From NCBI GenBank assembly GCA_040143965.1, contig JASJQH010006917.1, positions 1 through 39,541 of the forward strand: DNA of 39,541 nucleotides. Direction: 5' to 3'. The DNA is from Basidiobolus ranarum. Its lineage: Eukaryota > Basidiobolomycota > Basidiobolomycetes > Basidiobolales. The notes beneath the pieces are model-generated. The model saw only the letters and a list, made by a program, of their open reading frames with translations, did not search any database and was not told the origin of the DNA. The position numbers were made by a program, and so were the translations under genes. The number at the start of each line of letters is the position of its first letter. Position 1 is the stretch's first letter. This document shows, piece after piece, positions 1 to 10,850 of this stretch.

Positions 1-338
1 ATCGTCTTCGTGCAAAGTACAACTGTGGTTTTCTTTCCTGGCATCTTGTTGTGATGTTAGTGGTACAAGTATCAAAATATCAAGAAATGGATCATGTCTT
101 GAAATCTAAATTGAAAATCCATCGTTTCCGGATTCACCAATTCTCATTAAATAAAAACTTTCAAAAGTATATCCAGTCTGTACATGTCACAATGGAAAGC
201 CAAACAGTTCAACCATTCGATTGTCGGTTCTAATGTGATGCTGCTTTTTTAATCAAGTGTAACTTGGTTTATTGTAAGAACGAGATTTGAGATTTCGAAG
301 TAAATTTAAATATTTAACATCAATTCTTTGCTGTATCA
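1..338. other. Left-edge intergenic / 3' flank
   Basis: AT-rich sequence downstream of the MMTAG2-like gene, running to the window edge. A 60-codon plus-strand frame (51-233) has no recognisable motif and no splice context, so I do not call it a gene. The AATAAA of the MMTAG2 gene lies here on the minus strand. Confidence 0.5.
268..273 (-). terminator. Poly(A) signal AATAAA of the MMTAG2-like gene
   Basis: The minus strand reads AATAAA 66 nt past the stop codon of the MMTAG2-like gene. It is a canonical cleavage/polyadenylation hexamer at a normal distance; use is inferred. Confidence 0.45.
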
Positions 339-1822
339 TCAAGGATCTGTATTGGGATTTTCATTATCAAAGGAGCGTCGGGAGCTTGGTCTTTGATGGT
401 CACGATGTGGTGATCTTGATCTATGCCTCCTAGAGTGTGAATCGTAGTCTTTTCCGCGATCGTTTGAAGAGAATCTGCGCCTATTCGGTGATCGCTCATT
501 CCTTCTATGTCCTTTATTGTATGGAGATCTAGATCTACTGCGTGAACGAGATCTTCCTTGTCTGTAGCCTTTAGGCCTATCGAAGTTGGGTGATTCTGAT
601 ATTTCGCGCTCACGTCGTCTTCCTCGCCTTTCACGAGGAATGGTCCTTGAGTTGTCTCTAGAGGATGATCTGTGGCGCCTTTCGGATTTGCTGCTTCTAT
701 CGCGCATGGGTGATCTAGAGCGACGTTCTCTTGAGATCGACCTGTCCCTTCTATAGCTATCCGCTGAAGTGGGTGATTGTCTCCTTGTTTTTCTTGGTGG
801 GGAACTTTCACGTAATTTATGGGAGCGTCCAGAGTAGGGTTTTCTATCACGGCTCTCCGGAGTTAATGACCTCGATCTAGATCTTGAATAATCTCGGGAA
901 TGTTTGGATTTCTTTCTGTGCTTCTCTTTCTTATGCTTCTTCTTATGTTTTTTATCTTTCTTTGCAGAGATATGGTCGGAATTTAAAAGCTCAAGTTCCT
1001 CTTTGTCCTCGGCTTTTGCTATTATAACATTTTTACCATATGTTGGTACATTTCCAAGGATCAATTGCTCTCTAGTATCTACTGGTTCCGTTGTACTATT
1101 TACTAGACGACCAGATTGTTTGAAACCTAGACCACGTCCCAAACTTCCAACCGTTTCCTCTTCTGAGTCGTCTTGATTTTTTTTTACAATATTTTGAATT
1201 TCTTTATCGGATATATTGCTAGTATGGTTACGTTTCGGTAATCCCCTTTTAAATTGAAATAGAGGTTAATCGGATGCTACGCAGCTTTACATTGTCATAG
1301 GGTATTCATGTTCGTTGTATAAATATTCAAGAAAGGTGAAACTTACAGAGCTTCGGCCATAGCATCTGCTTCTGCTTCTTTTATAGCTCGGAGTTCTTCA
1401 GCTCGTTTATCGGCTGCTTCTTTGCTATGTTCATACCATAATAGATCTTTACCTAAATAAGTGAGAATAAGGGATAGGTTGTCAGAAAACATACGAAGAA
1501 GCCATATTTTTAGAGAAATAAAGAAAAAACCTTTCTGCCATCTATGAATAAGAGTAAATTTGAAGGAAAAGTTTTAGTTATTAAATAATAAAGGTGAGTG
1601 GTGACGATTTGGTAAGGTAAATACCTTCCGACAGGTGCTTTCACTGAGTGACCAAGATAATTTTCTCTATATTTATCTTCTTTTACATCGTCCCAAGAAA
1701 ACTGATCTTGCCCACCTCTTACTCCTAAAAATTGGAAGAAGTATACTTTAGAAGACTGATCTCTTCTTTCCGAAACATTTCTTTTGAGTTGAATAATTAC
1801 CACCGCGTGTAGGATGAAACAT
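339..1822 (-). CDS. MMTAG2: MMTAG2-like RS-rich protein (PF10159-type N-terminus)
   Basis: Homologue of human MMTAG2/C1orf35, a nuclear protein of unclear function with a conserved N-terminus and a basic, Arg/Ser-rich tail. The start at 1822 gives [15 protein letters not shown], which matches the family start exactly. The family block DNYLG-like '[25 protein letters not shown]' region then follows over exons 2-4. Five coding exons: 1822-1801, 1724-1625, 1541-1531, 1452-1347 and 1245-339. Exon 3 is only 11 nt (A TGG CAG AAA G), and all phases join correctly. The next conserved piece is AEALGLPKRN, followed by an acidic segment and [10 protein letters not shown]. About 200 residues of KKHKKKHK and RS/SR dipeptides follow, ending NENPNTDP. 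The RS tail suggests association with splicing or nuclear speckles, but that is inference. The AG-rich RS repeats also leave an unrelated 176-codon frame open here. Confidence 0.88.
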
Positions 1823-2053
1823 GTTCAGTGGTTGTTCGTTGAAAAGGAGTATAGTTAAAGGTGTTGAAATTAATATGTATTTGAAATTATCAAAAAATAA
1901 TCGATGGTAAGTGGATCCTCGATTAGTGTCTACTACAAATCAATGAGATATTTGAAAAGTGGATTGTTTTAGAAAAATCGATAATATTTGCGAATCTTTA
2001 TCATGAGTTCAAGATCATACTTTTTATAGAGCATATGAACGGGAGAATATAAC

Positions 2054-4732
2054 CTAGTTTATGGTGTTTAACAATGTGTATACATTTAAGTATAATGAAT
2101 CTCCAGGGTTTTGAATTGTGAGACTCAAATAGTCAGTATCCAAGTGAGGCCATTGTTGATGAATGAGCTTTAAACGACTTCTCAAAGGCCCTAAATCTAC
2201 AACTGACGGTGCTACTACCAATGTTCTATTTATATTATTAATATGCGAGCTAAAGGTGAAAGTATAGTAGTTAACGTCGATTTCGGGCCTACCTTTGAAA
2301 CTCTCCATTATCAGTAATGCCGAATATTACCCCAGTGGATTCATTTGCAGATTGCATAAATGAAGAAGGTATGCCATGATAAGACGTAAGGGTTTTTTCT
2401 AAACTTTCTAGAGATGCACCCGCTAAATCTACCAGGTATATCCGGTCACCTTTCTTAATAGTGAATAGATGTTGTGGTGGCATATATGTCTTGTAAAAAA
2501 TGACGTTTGTCCTAAGCTTGAACTGTGTATCGACCTCTGCAATAGTATATTGAGACTCTATCTAATCTCTAAGAGAAAAAGGTTATATAAATACCATTGC
2601 CGTGAAGTGGAGAAGAATGCTGACAATGTAGATGCTCCTCATACAACGAACAAAACACAGACTTTTTGATCTCATGTTGTATGTGGCTGATAACTGGGAT
2701 GATCCCACCTTGATGAAGGATTCCAAATATCAAGAGCCCAGAAATATTGAACAGAATGAATAGAGACTAAATGGGGAAAGAGAAATCAAATAAACATCTG
2801 GCATATGCTATACAGCTTGAATGAATGGTCGAGTCTACCCAAAATCCTTTGGACATTTGTTTGTATTTGTCACTCAGGATAAAGATGACCGGGAAAAATA
2901 TTGGCAGTAAGAATCGAGGCTCTTGGTGTGGCATGATAGAAAGTACTGCTATTCCGAACAATGCTGAATACGCGAAAGCTAATAACAAAATACTCTGATT
3001 AGTAGACAATTCGTGGAAGTGTATTGGCAATGGCATTCCTTGAATTTAGATAATTGAGGTATTTGTTCTCATAAAGTCTTTAATCGTTAACTTGTTTAAT
3101 AGAAGTCAGCCTCAGGCTCAGACTCGAGATTTGTCAATTCGTAAATACCAGAATATCACCGCAACCATAGTCATTAGAGTTGATTTTTGTATGGCACTCA
3201 CTTGTTTTCAGAAAGATTTTGGAATAGACTTTTTTGTTATAGATTGCTGATGTACACTTCCTTTCCACCAGATAAACGAGCGGTCCAAACAAAAGAGGTG
3301 TATACACCAATATATGAAAGTACCACGGATGTAGCCCATGCAACGAAATATTTCCCTTATTTAAATTGTGAAGAACGTTGTTTAGCGGGGTGATGACCAG
3401 AGTTCCCTAAGAATATTTAATTAGAGGAGCATTTGCCAAGAATGTTTTCATAAGCAAGTACCCTCTTTAGTGTATCTGACAAGGAGATGGGATCTATTAG
3501 CAACTCGTGCCAATGGCCCTGATCATGTGTTCTAAACGAGTCAAAATATATAGAATCAATGATAATAATAGTTGAGCTGGACACAATTAACCCAACAAAT
3601 AACGGAAAAGTAGTAATCATGAATGTCCATAGTCTTGATAGTCTAACAAATGTTCGATTGAAATTAGAGACATAGAGTTCTCGACTTGCCTTATCAGTAA
3701 TCACTTACATTTTTTTACGGGTGTTGGTTAGTGTTTGCGTTCCAACAGCGTAAAGATAAGCACATCCGATAGGGATGGCATATATTGGAAACGTGATTCG
3801 AGTGAATGTGCCCAATCCAAAGAGAAGTCCTAGCCTATATGAGCTTGAAATCGACGGGATCTGATATCCATAAAAATCTATATATGTGCGGAAAGCAATG
3901 GTATGTATAACTTCATACCTTGAATACTGTTGATGATGCGTCGCTTTGTTTGTTGAATAGTGGTGGTATAACAACGGCTTTCTGCAATATATATCCACAC
4001 AAGGCCAAAAAAATAGCCTCAATGGCATTTGAGAAAGGCCGAGTGAAATACACCAAAAACGTATAAGAAGACGAAAGAACTAACAATACCGGGTAGGGAT
4101 CCCGTCGGTATATCTTGCTCAGTTTAAATAAGATGTAGTCTAGAAAATCGAATAAGTTTATACTATTCATTCAAGTACAAGCTCTGGCAGTTTCTTACCA
4201 AACATAAAGGTCGAAAGAGTAAAGGGAAATCTCTCAACCACTAGTAAAATGAAAGTATTGATTGGAAGAACTAAAGTCACCAAAAATACAGGTTAAGTTT
4301 GTTTGTTATGCTATCACGTGATTTCTCCAACTTACTGTTTAACTCTAGCTGGCTCAGAGTATCATAAAGCAACTTAAGTATAGTAAATGGTATGCCAACT
4401 ATAAAAGCACTGTTGTGTGGAAAAGTCGACCAATACTCAATGTTGAGTAGAAATCAAGGCAAATTTGACCAAGTAAAAAAACCTTACGGAATAACATTGA
4501 AACGACATGGCTGGTCGCAACTATATTCCCATGCTCGAAATACTTCGAATTGAAATACATCACCTAAATTACAATGAGTTGACTGCATCTCTCACTCACT
4601 GTTATTATTGAACTTACCAGCGACAATTTCAGGTGTTTGAAAGAACTCGTCAGGGTGGATGTAGCCAGGTAAAAATATACACATTATCCGTAGTATTGCC
4701 AGGAGAGTATATAGAGTACGTTGATGTAACAT
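2054..4732 (-). CDS. SMP3: GPI mannosyltransferase 4 (PIG-Z/Smp3), GT22 family
   Basis: Adds the fourth mannose to the GPI-anchor precursor in the ER lumen, using dolichol-phosphate-mannose; this side branch is essential in budding yeast. Seen in the spliced reading: the N-terminal [13 protein letters not shown] carries the GT22 luminal acidic motif (HPDE). Then come AWEY...[48 protein letters not shown]...HGLHPWYFH and [13 protein letters not shown], the PIG-Z form of the HKEXRF motif. [11 protein letters not shown] and FYKTYMPP follow. Many hydrophobic segments fit a multi-pass ER protein. There are about ten short exons. The first three run 4732-4618, 4563-4488 and 4409-4336, and a 49-nt intron precedes the last exon. 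Start chosen because it is the first ATG after an in-frame stop. The frame breaks seen in the raw DNA are all explained by GT-AG introns. Confidence 0.9.
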
Positions 4733-5234
4733 TATGCACAGGTAGAGAGCTACAAAACTGAGGCTAGTCAAGAGTAGTTTTTAGACTCTATGCTAATCAA
4801 CGATATACTTCTATACTGTTTTCATCAATGATGGCAGCAGATTGTGAATTTACATGGTAAGCCACCTGAATGGACTGCAGAATCTTTGCCAATATCTAAA
4901 ACGGAATTCACAGCGACTATCAACTATTACTGTACAATCCACGCCACTCAGTGAATATAAATCATTGGATAAATGCTACCATTGACAATCTATTTAGGTA
5001 TTGATGGGCATTTAGACAACCCTTAAACAGGAATATAGGATCCAACTTTTGGTGTATATAGTCTTTATATTCAATATTTGCAATGGTTGATGAATGCAGT
5101 CTAAATCTTTAAAAAGCATTTATCAAGACATGGGATTCTATATTTGTAACGCATATAAATATATATAGAAAAAGTGAACGCACGTTGCGAGAAAAAATGT
5201 AACGATACAAGCACCACAGGGAGAGTACTTAAAC
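4733..5234. other. Intergenic: 5' flank of PIGZ/SMP3 and 3' flank of GPN2
   Basis: About 500 bp of AT-rich DNA holding the presumptive PIGZ promoter on the minus strand and the GPN2 3' end. No recognisable gene, repeat or RNA is visible. Confidence 0.5.
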
Positions 5235-6575
5235 TTAGTCAGAAGGTGGGTGGGTTTCTCGAATGGTTTCATCCAATCCCATCTCCCTATAGTAGTCCTT
5301 GAAATCAATATACTTTTCTTGAACATCAAATATATCTTCTTGGTAACCAGTCCCAGATCTCATGGCAGTTAACATGATACTTTCATTGCCGTCTTCTAAC
5401 CCGCCAAACACATATCCATTCGCTTTATCGATCACTCGTAAGAGATTGGTTACCGAGGCTTTATCCTAAACATATCATATACTGAGTGTTTGCAGGTGAA
5501 AGTTACTAAAGATACCATGGTTACCTCGATGCACAGTGTGTAGAACCCAACCAAGTTGAAATCCTCAATCAATTCGCACAATGCTTTGTTGAGTTCAGCA
5601 AAGCGTTGACCGAATGCATCTTGGTTCAAATGATCCAATAGATACTCCAAGTTCATAACTTCAGTATAAAAATCAAGGCTGAAGGCTAAATATCATTTAC
5701 ATCAGTGCTCCGACTACTTAATTGTTAAGCAACTACCTTGTAAAGCACAAACCTAGCTTTCCATAAGCCTCGATTAAATCCATCTTGGACAGAACATTGA
5801 TATGAGGAAGCTCCAGCATGACCATCGTCTTCAATGAGAGCAACAGCACCGAGATGTACTTAGTTGGATCCGTACAGTAGTGAGCATCCACTAAATGAAC
5901 AGCAACCAACTACATATATGTGTTTAGCACATCACTTTTCAACTAGCCTATCTACTATGATGAGAATACGCTACCCTGAAGTCAAATTTTTGTAATTTAT
6001 CTACAATATTCTTCACCGCTGAATTATGAGTATAAAGCTCAACTTGTCCGGGGAAATCGAAAAGAAAGTAATGATCTAAGATGTACGGTCGTCCACTTAG
6101 TCTATTACGATACAATGTAGCATAAATAAGTGAAGCGCGCCTACCTGGAAACTTTTTACATTCTTCGACTAACCAATCTAAGTTCTTTTCTAAATATTCT
6201 ATGCAATACATCATTCCTCCGTTAGGCCCCAACTTTAAGTTTTCCATAGCGTCTTCTAAAGTGATCAAGTCAGCAATATTTATATCACACTTGTAAGGCA
6301 CGAAATCGTTGGCTGGATCGAGATTTACAATTGCAACCTTTCTATTTGATATCAGTTATACGGAGTGAATTAGCCTCGATTCGTTTAGTATTAGATTGAA
6401 GAATGACAAAGAAATTTTACCTTCCCAGCGCAGTGAGGAATTGTTGCATACCATTGCAATACGTGGTCTTTCCTGAACCAGGCGGACCAATAACGAGCTA
6501 TATAATACATTTATGTCGATTAATAATCTGATAGGCAGAAGGTGGAAATATATTTTTTACTTGAGCATACGGCAT
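5235..6575 (-). CDS. GPN2: GPN-loop GTPase 2
   Basis: GPN-loop GTPase needed, with GPN1 (Npa3) and GPN3, for assembly and nuclear import of RNA polymerase II and III. Spliced motifs in order: [21 protein letters not shown] (P-loop), [12 protein letters not shown] (G2 region), [12 protein letters not shown] (the diagnostic Gly-Pro-Asn loop), [15 protein letters not shown] (G3), [29 protein letters not shown] (G4, SKxD form) and a C-terminus ending ETHPPSD. Exon 1 is just 15 nt (MPYAQ), ending at 6561 before GTAAAA. The intron at 6144-6076 is exactly 69 nt with no in-frame stop, so the unspliced mRNA stays open through it (see findings). The predicted mature protein is near 300 residues, typical for GPN2. 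Divergent from SFT2, with 371 bp between start codons. Confidence 0.93.
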
Positions 6576-6946
6576 TTTTGAACGTTGGTTTGTGAAAAGC
6601 TAGAGTTCTTTGTCAGTGTCGCTCGTTCGTTTAATACAGAAATTTACACATGTGGATCCATTACTAATTCATTCCTTTTGCTTCCATTATGTTTAACTTC
6701 GCTAAACTTCAATGCCAAGTTGTTTATACTGTCACGTGAAAACTGTTGGTCAGAATCATTGCCAAGATAGAAAACAACCAATCAGTCAACCGGATTATAT
6801 ATATATGTATTTGTATTACGATTAAGTAAACGAAAAGGAGACTATACCAATACGAATGTTCGGTTCAAGCCTCAATATTTCTGCTTTAATATTTAAAGCT
6901 CTTTCTCGCTCAAGTTTTTAAACTTATATATTATACGCTCGACAAT
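6576..6946. promoter_or_regulatory. Bidirectional promoter region GPN2 / SFT2
   Basis: This 371-bp gap lies between the start codons of two divergently transcribed genes, so it must carry both promoters. It is AT-rich, with a TATATATATGTATTTG stretch near 6798 and TATATATTATACGC close to the SFT2 start. No specific factor site is recognised. Confidence 0.5.
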
Positions 6947-7902
6947 ATGACTTCATCGAATCGACCTTTTGCTGAATCTTTTCGCTTTCTTAATGTCGAT
7001 TCAACTGGCTTTCCGACTGGAGCTACTCAAGATCAAAGTGAAACATCTACTTGGTCACGTTTCACCAACTCCACCGGTTCTTTATTCTCAAATATGAGAA
7101 ATACCGCACAAGGATATCTTCCTCTAAATCAAGCTCAACAGGAGCCCAGTTGGTTTGCGTTGAATTATTGGCAGGTAATTTAGTAAATCTTATAAAAAAA
7201 GCTTCGCCTTTGAATTTAATACTGATTCTTGGTTCATGATAGCGTTGGGTAGGCTTCTTCATCTGCGTAGCAGTTGGATTTTTATGCTTTACTGTGGTAA
7301 GTTAAGAAGAATCATTTCGGAGTATATCTGTATATTAATTGACTTTTACCAAGGCTTTCTTCACTATTCCTATAATCGTTATTCGACCTCAAAAATTCGC
7401 CCTTGCCTTCACTATGGGTAGTTTGTTGCTGATGGCTAGGTATTTACCGTTCAGATTCAGCTCTTTGAAAGTCGCCTTTTCTTAATATTCTTAAATTCCG
7501 CAGTTTTGCACTCTTAAAAGGACCTACCTCACACTTCCGTCATATCTTTTCCAAGGAGCGTCTTCCTTTTACCATCACGTATGGCAGCTCTATGATTCTC
7601 ACCTTGTATTTCTCCGTGGTGGTAAGGCATTTTACCTTATCAAACTCTGTACGATGCTCTCAATGTTGATTATTTGTGAAATCTAGGCTCATCAGTATAT
7701 CGGAACTATCATTTTCTGTGTAATCCAACTAATTGCGCTTGTGTGGTAAATGCCATTCACATGCTATGTTCACCACTTTTTAAATTACTCATCATCAGAA
7801 TTTTATAGGTACATTGTCTCTTATTTGCCTGGTGGTACATCCACTCTACTCAGTACAACTAGAGCATTTTCACGCAGTGCTACCACTCTCCTTCCCATGT
7901 AG
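6947..7902 (+). CDS. SFT2: SFT2 family vesicle-transport membrane protein
   Basis: Four-pass Golgi protein of the Got1/Sft2 family, implicated in retrograde fusion of endosome-derived vesicles with the Golgi. Six coding exons join in phase. Exon 1 (6947-7174) is a polar cytosolic N-terminus ending FALNYWQ, followed by [18 protein letters not shown] (TM1). [29 protein letters not shown] gives the conserved P-x-KFA loop and TM2. FALLKGP...[25 protein letters not shown] gives TM3, then [33 protein letters not shown] gives TM4 and the family-typical SY-PGG motif. The end is SATTLLPM, stop TAG at 7900-7902. The protein is about 215 residues, the family's usual size. Convergent with RABL6 across about 300 bp. 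Confidence 0.92.
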
Positions 7903-8143
7903 AGCAGCACTAATTGTAATTCCCGAAAGTCCGGCATTAATTTATCTATCATTGATTCGAACAAGATCACGAATGCATCTTTTTCAACCTTCGTATCAAT
8001 ATTCCTAATCGTTCATGTCAGAAAGAAGTCTATCATGTTTTGTACGGATTAATTATGCTCATTATCAATCAATCGAAGTAACAAAGGAGTGTTCCCCTTC
8101 TAATGAAGAGCCAGACCACTTGTATGTTTAACTGTGCTAAACG

Positions 8144-8149
8144 AATAAA
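8144..8149 (+). terminator. Poly(A) signal AATAAA downstream of SFT2
   Basis: AATAAA lies on the plus strand about 240 nt after the SFT2 stop and just before the 3' end of the convergent RABL6 gene, so the two transcripts could overlap here. Use is inferred. Confidence 0.3.
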
Positions 8150-8200
8150 GAGAAATCTTGCTTTTCCAAAAGTTGATATATTGAACCATAAATGTGTGTA

Positions 8201-10497
8201 TTAATGTGAGGACTTCTTGGACTTGCTTGATTTAGTCTTGGTTTTAACAGGTACTTCGTGGGAGTCATGATCAGATTGTGTAGTAACTTGTAAAGCGGGA
8301 AGAGCGTCTTGACTAGGTTCATTCCAATCAACGGATGTCTCATTGATTTGGATGTTTGTGATCCAAGGATTGCTATTGGAGTTGTTCGCGTTTTCGTTAA
8401 TTTCTTCGTAACCAGCGGGGGATCCCGTTAAATTTAATGAACCCATGTTCATGTTGAAATTATAATCATAGAACTGAGAATTCCCCTCAGAGCTTTGAGT
8501 GTGTGCGAATGTTTCATCTTGGGAAAATTCGTTGTTGAGATATGGAGAAAAGGAGTTAGGAGAGCTATCATATGGTGACATGAAATCCAGTCCCGTCCCT
8601 AAGAAACTATTCACATCACTATGAGTGCGTTCTCCTACTTCAAATAAATTCACTTGGTTTGAATTGATTTCGTCGTCCTCTGACTCCTGGGGACTATCCA
8701 GTTGATTGAGTGGTGCTTCTGGTGGAGTGACAGTGAACTGTTCCTCTTCGTAATCAGATACTTCTATATCTTCATCATTAGCTACGAGCGGGTTACCGCC
8801 CTCATCGTCACTTGATTCCAATCGTTTTTTCATATTTGCTGTGGAAGTATCAGTCACATCGATGTCATTGAAAAAATCGTCCATTAATTCCCCAGGTTTA
8901 TACTCCTCTAGAAGACTTTGAGAATGTGAGGTTTTCAGCTCGCCTTGGGCTTGATTTGAGTTTTTCTGATCTGGTATACACTCAGTATCAGAATCATCTT
9001 CGGAACTTCCATCCCCTGTAGAGATTTCAAGAGTTCAGATTTAGAATTGCCTGATTTTGGGGAACATGGAATACTTGCCAGCGAAATTCATTCTATTTTT
9101 GAACATAGCATCTTCACTATTATCCAATTCACTTAATAGCCTTCCCATCTCCTCCTCTTTCTGCTCCATTTGTTTCCTCAATACCTCTTTCTGAACAATT
9201 TAAGTGAGTGGGCATGAACAAAGAAGAATTTTCCAAGTTAAAAAAATACCTGAAGTGTTAAAAAAGGTACACCAAAGAACTTGTAAATATATTTCAAACC
9301 CTGGCCAGTTTTCAAACTACTTTCCACGTATCTTATCACGTTTGCAGCAGAACCTTCCTTGTTTTTACGCTTCAAATTGAATTTCGCTATCAAATTGATG
9401 ATATCTGACAATTGAACGGACCGTTTCTGACTGAATGTTAAATTGTGAGATATATTATGAACTTCTACAAACTGACTTGAGATATATTCTAAAGAACCTA
9501 CGCTTCGTCGGCATGATTCCCCTTTCGAGTGATCAAAGAGAACATTGTTATTTTATGGTATATGGGGTTATGATAACGAATTTCTAAAAAGTCCTTACCA
9601 CAATAAGTACTGTTAATCCATCAGGTATATTCTTCAACTCTTTGGAGACATATTCGAAGGTCCAAGGTTTGGTGATATCAAACATCAAAATTGCACCGTG
9701 AGTGTTTCTATATACGTTTACTGTTTGAGCATCTAGCAGTAGGTCTGGTGGTACAGGTGACTCTGAAGTTGGTGTACGCGAAGCGGAAGATGGGATACCT
9801 GGACCACAGAAACCGTTAATACGGTCGGTGGAAATATAGATACATCATATGATAGAAAATCGAATTTACTTGAAATATCATTAATATTCAGTTTTTTTTC
9901 TTCAAACTTTAGTTCTACATTATCTTTAACCGCTTTGACTCCATAATCCACCACATCCCACAACTCCACTTTGATAATATCCTCTGAAGCTAAAAATCAT
10001 GTAATTTTAGACCTTCTGAGGCATAAACGTGGATAAGGCTAGACTATTCATACCTTCGTCGTATTTCCATTTCAAGTTCGCTACTTGTATGTTAGCAGTA
10101 GTTTGGTAATCAGGTTCGAATTTTGATCCCTGTAACATGTTGACTTTAAGTTTGGGTTAAGACGTGAGTTAAGGATATGAAGGCGAAACTTGTATTTCTT
10201 TACATAGAGCAGTTTTTCCTGTCATTGTGTCTCCACGAATGACGAGCTTCACTGATAGGGAAATCCCGGAGTTAGACGAGTAAAAAACGTTTGAATTTAG
10301 TAGTAATATGAACTTACTATTATATCGTATGCCTTTACGAAATTGTGAAGGCATAGGAGTTAATTGTTTTGTTCTCAAATGAGCACTGGGATCCAGCACC
10401 GGTTTAGCTTGTTCATTTCCCTTTTAAATTAAGAAACGTCGTAAAGAAAGTGAGCTATATAGTTCGCTAATAGATACCACGAAGTTAACTTTACCAT
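8201..10497 (-). CDS. RABL6: Rab-like protein 6 (RABL6/Parf-type GTPase)
   Basis: Homologue of animal RABL6, an atypical Rab-like GTPase linked to proliferation and trafficking; no fungal function is known to me. Spliced order: M|GNEQAKPVLDP, RKGIRYNMKLVIRGD, MTGKTALFNMLQGSKFEPDY (P-loop; human has NTGKTALWHRLQG), TTANIQVANLKWKYDE, KVELWDVVDYG, a low-complexity insert, then GAILMFDITKPWTFEYVSKEL and VLIVGNY (in place of NKxD, as in the family). After these come VIRYVESSLKTGQGLKYIYKFFGVPFLTLQ and a coiled coil (EVLRKQMEQKEEEMGRLL). The C-terminal 300 residues are acidic and Ser-rich with SSDDEGGNPLVANDEDIE, a RABL6 signature, and end in a KTKTKSSKSKK tail like the human Lys-rich end. The start rests on an exon of only ATG (10497-10495) followed by GTAAAG; the acceptor TTTAAAAG precedes GGAAATGAAC. 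The first-exon model is the least certain part. Confidence 0.87.
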
Positions 10498-10850
10498 CCT
10501 GTTAAGTTTTAAGGAATCCCACACAAAAATTCGAACTTCAAGAAGGAGAACTAACCTTTGAATCAATAAATAATTGAATTATGACAAGAAATTTCTTGAC
10601 AGATGAGATTTTCTAGGAATTGCATGGATTTTGTGAGTGAAATGAATCGACGATAGATAAAGCTATATATACACTAAACAACTCTGATTAATTAGTGCAT
10701 TCAAGAACAGTCAAAATCACAACTATGCGGTCTGGTTTGAATTGCGAACTTTATTGCATGCAACCATTTTCTAAACAGGTAGCTGAATTATGACAATTGA
10801 ATAAATATTTCTATACATTAAAGGTATTCGATAACAGTAATTGTTATAGT
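10498..10850. other. Intergenic RABL6 5' flank / carrier 3' flank
   Basis: 353 bp of AT-rich DNA between two minus-strand genes. It should hold the RABL6 promoter and the 3' UTR of the carrier gene. I see no other feature. Confidence 0.5.

Noticed and set aside
320-850. 176-codon minus-strand frame overlapping the MMTAG2 tail
   Set aside because: It lies in a different frame of the RS-repeat region. The repetitive Arg/Ser codons keep a second frame open; only the other frame continues the conserved MMTAG2 sequence.
2054-4732. Apparent frameshifts and stops splitting PIGZ into many pieces
   Set aside because: Each break is removed by a GT-AG intron of normal size, and the joined sequence matches Smp3/PIG-Z motifs throughout, so the gene is not a pseudogene.
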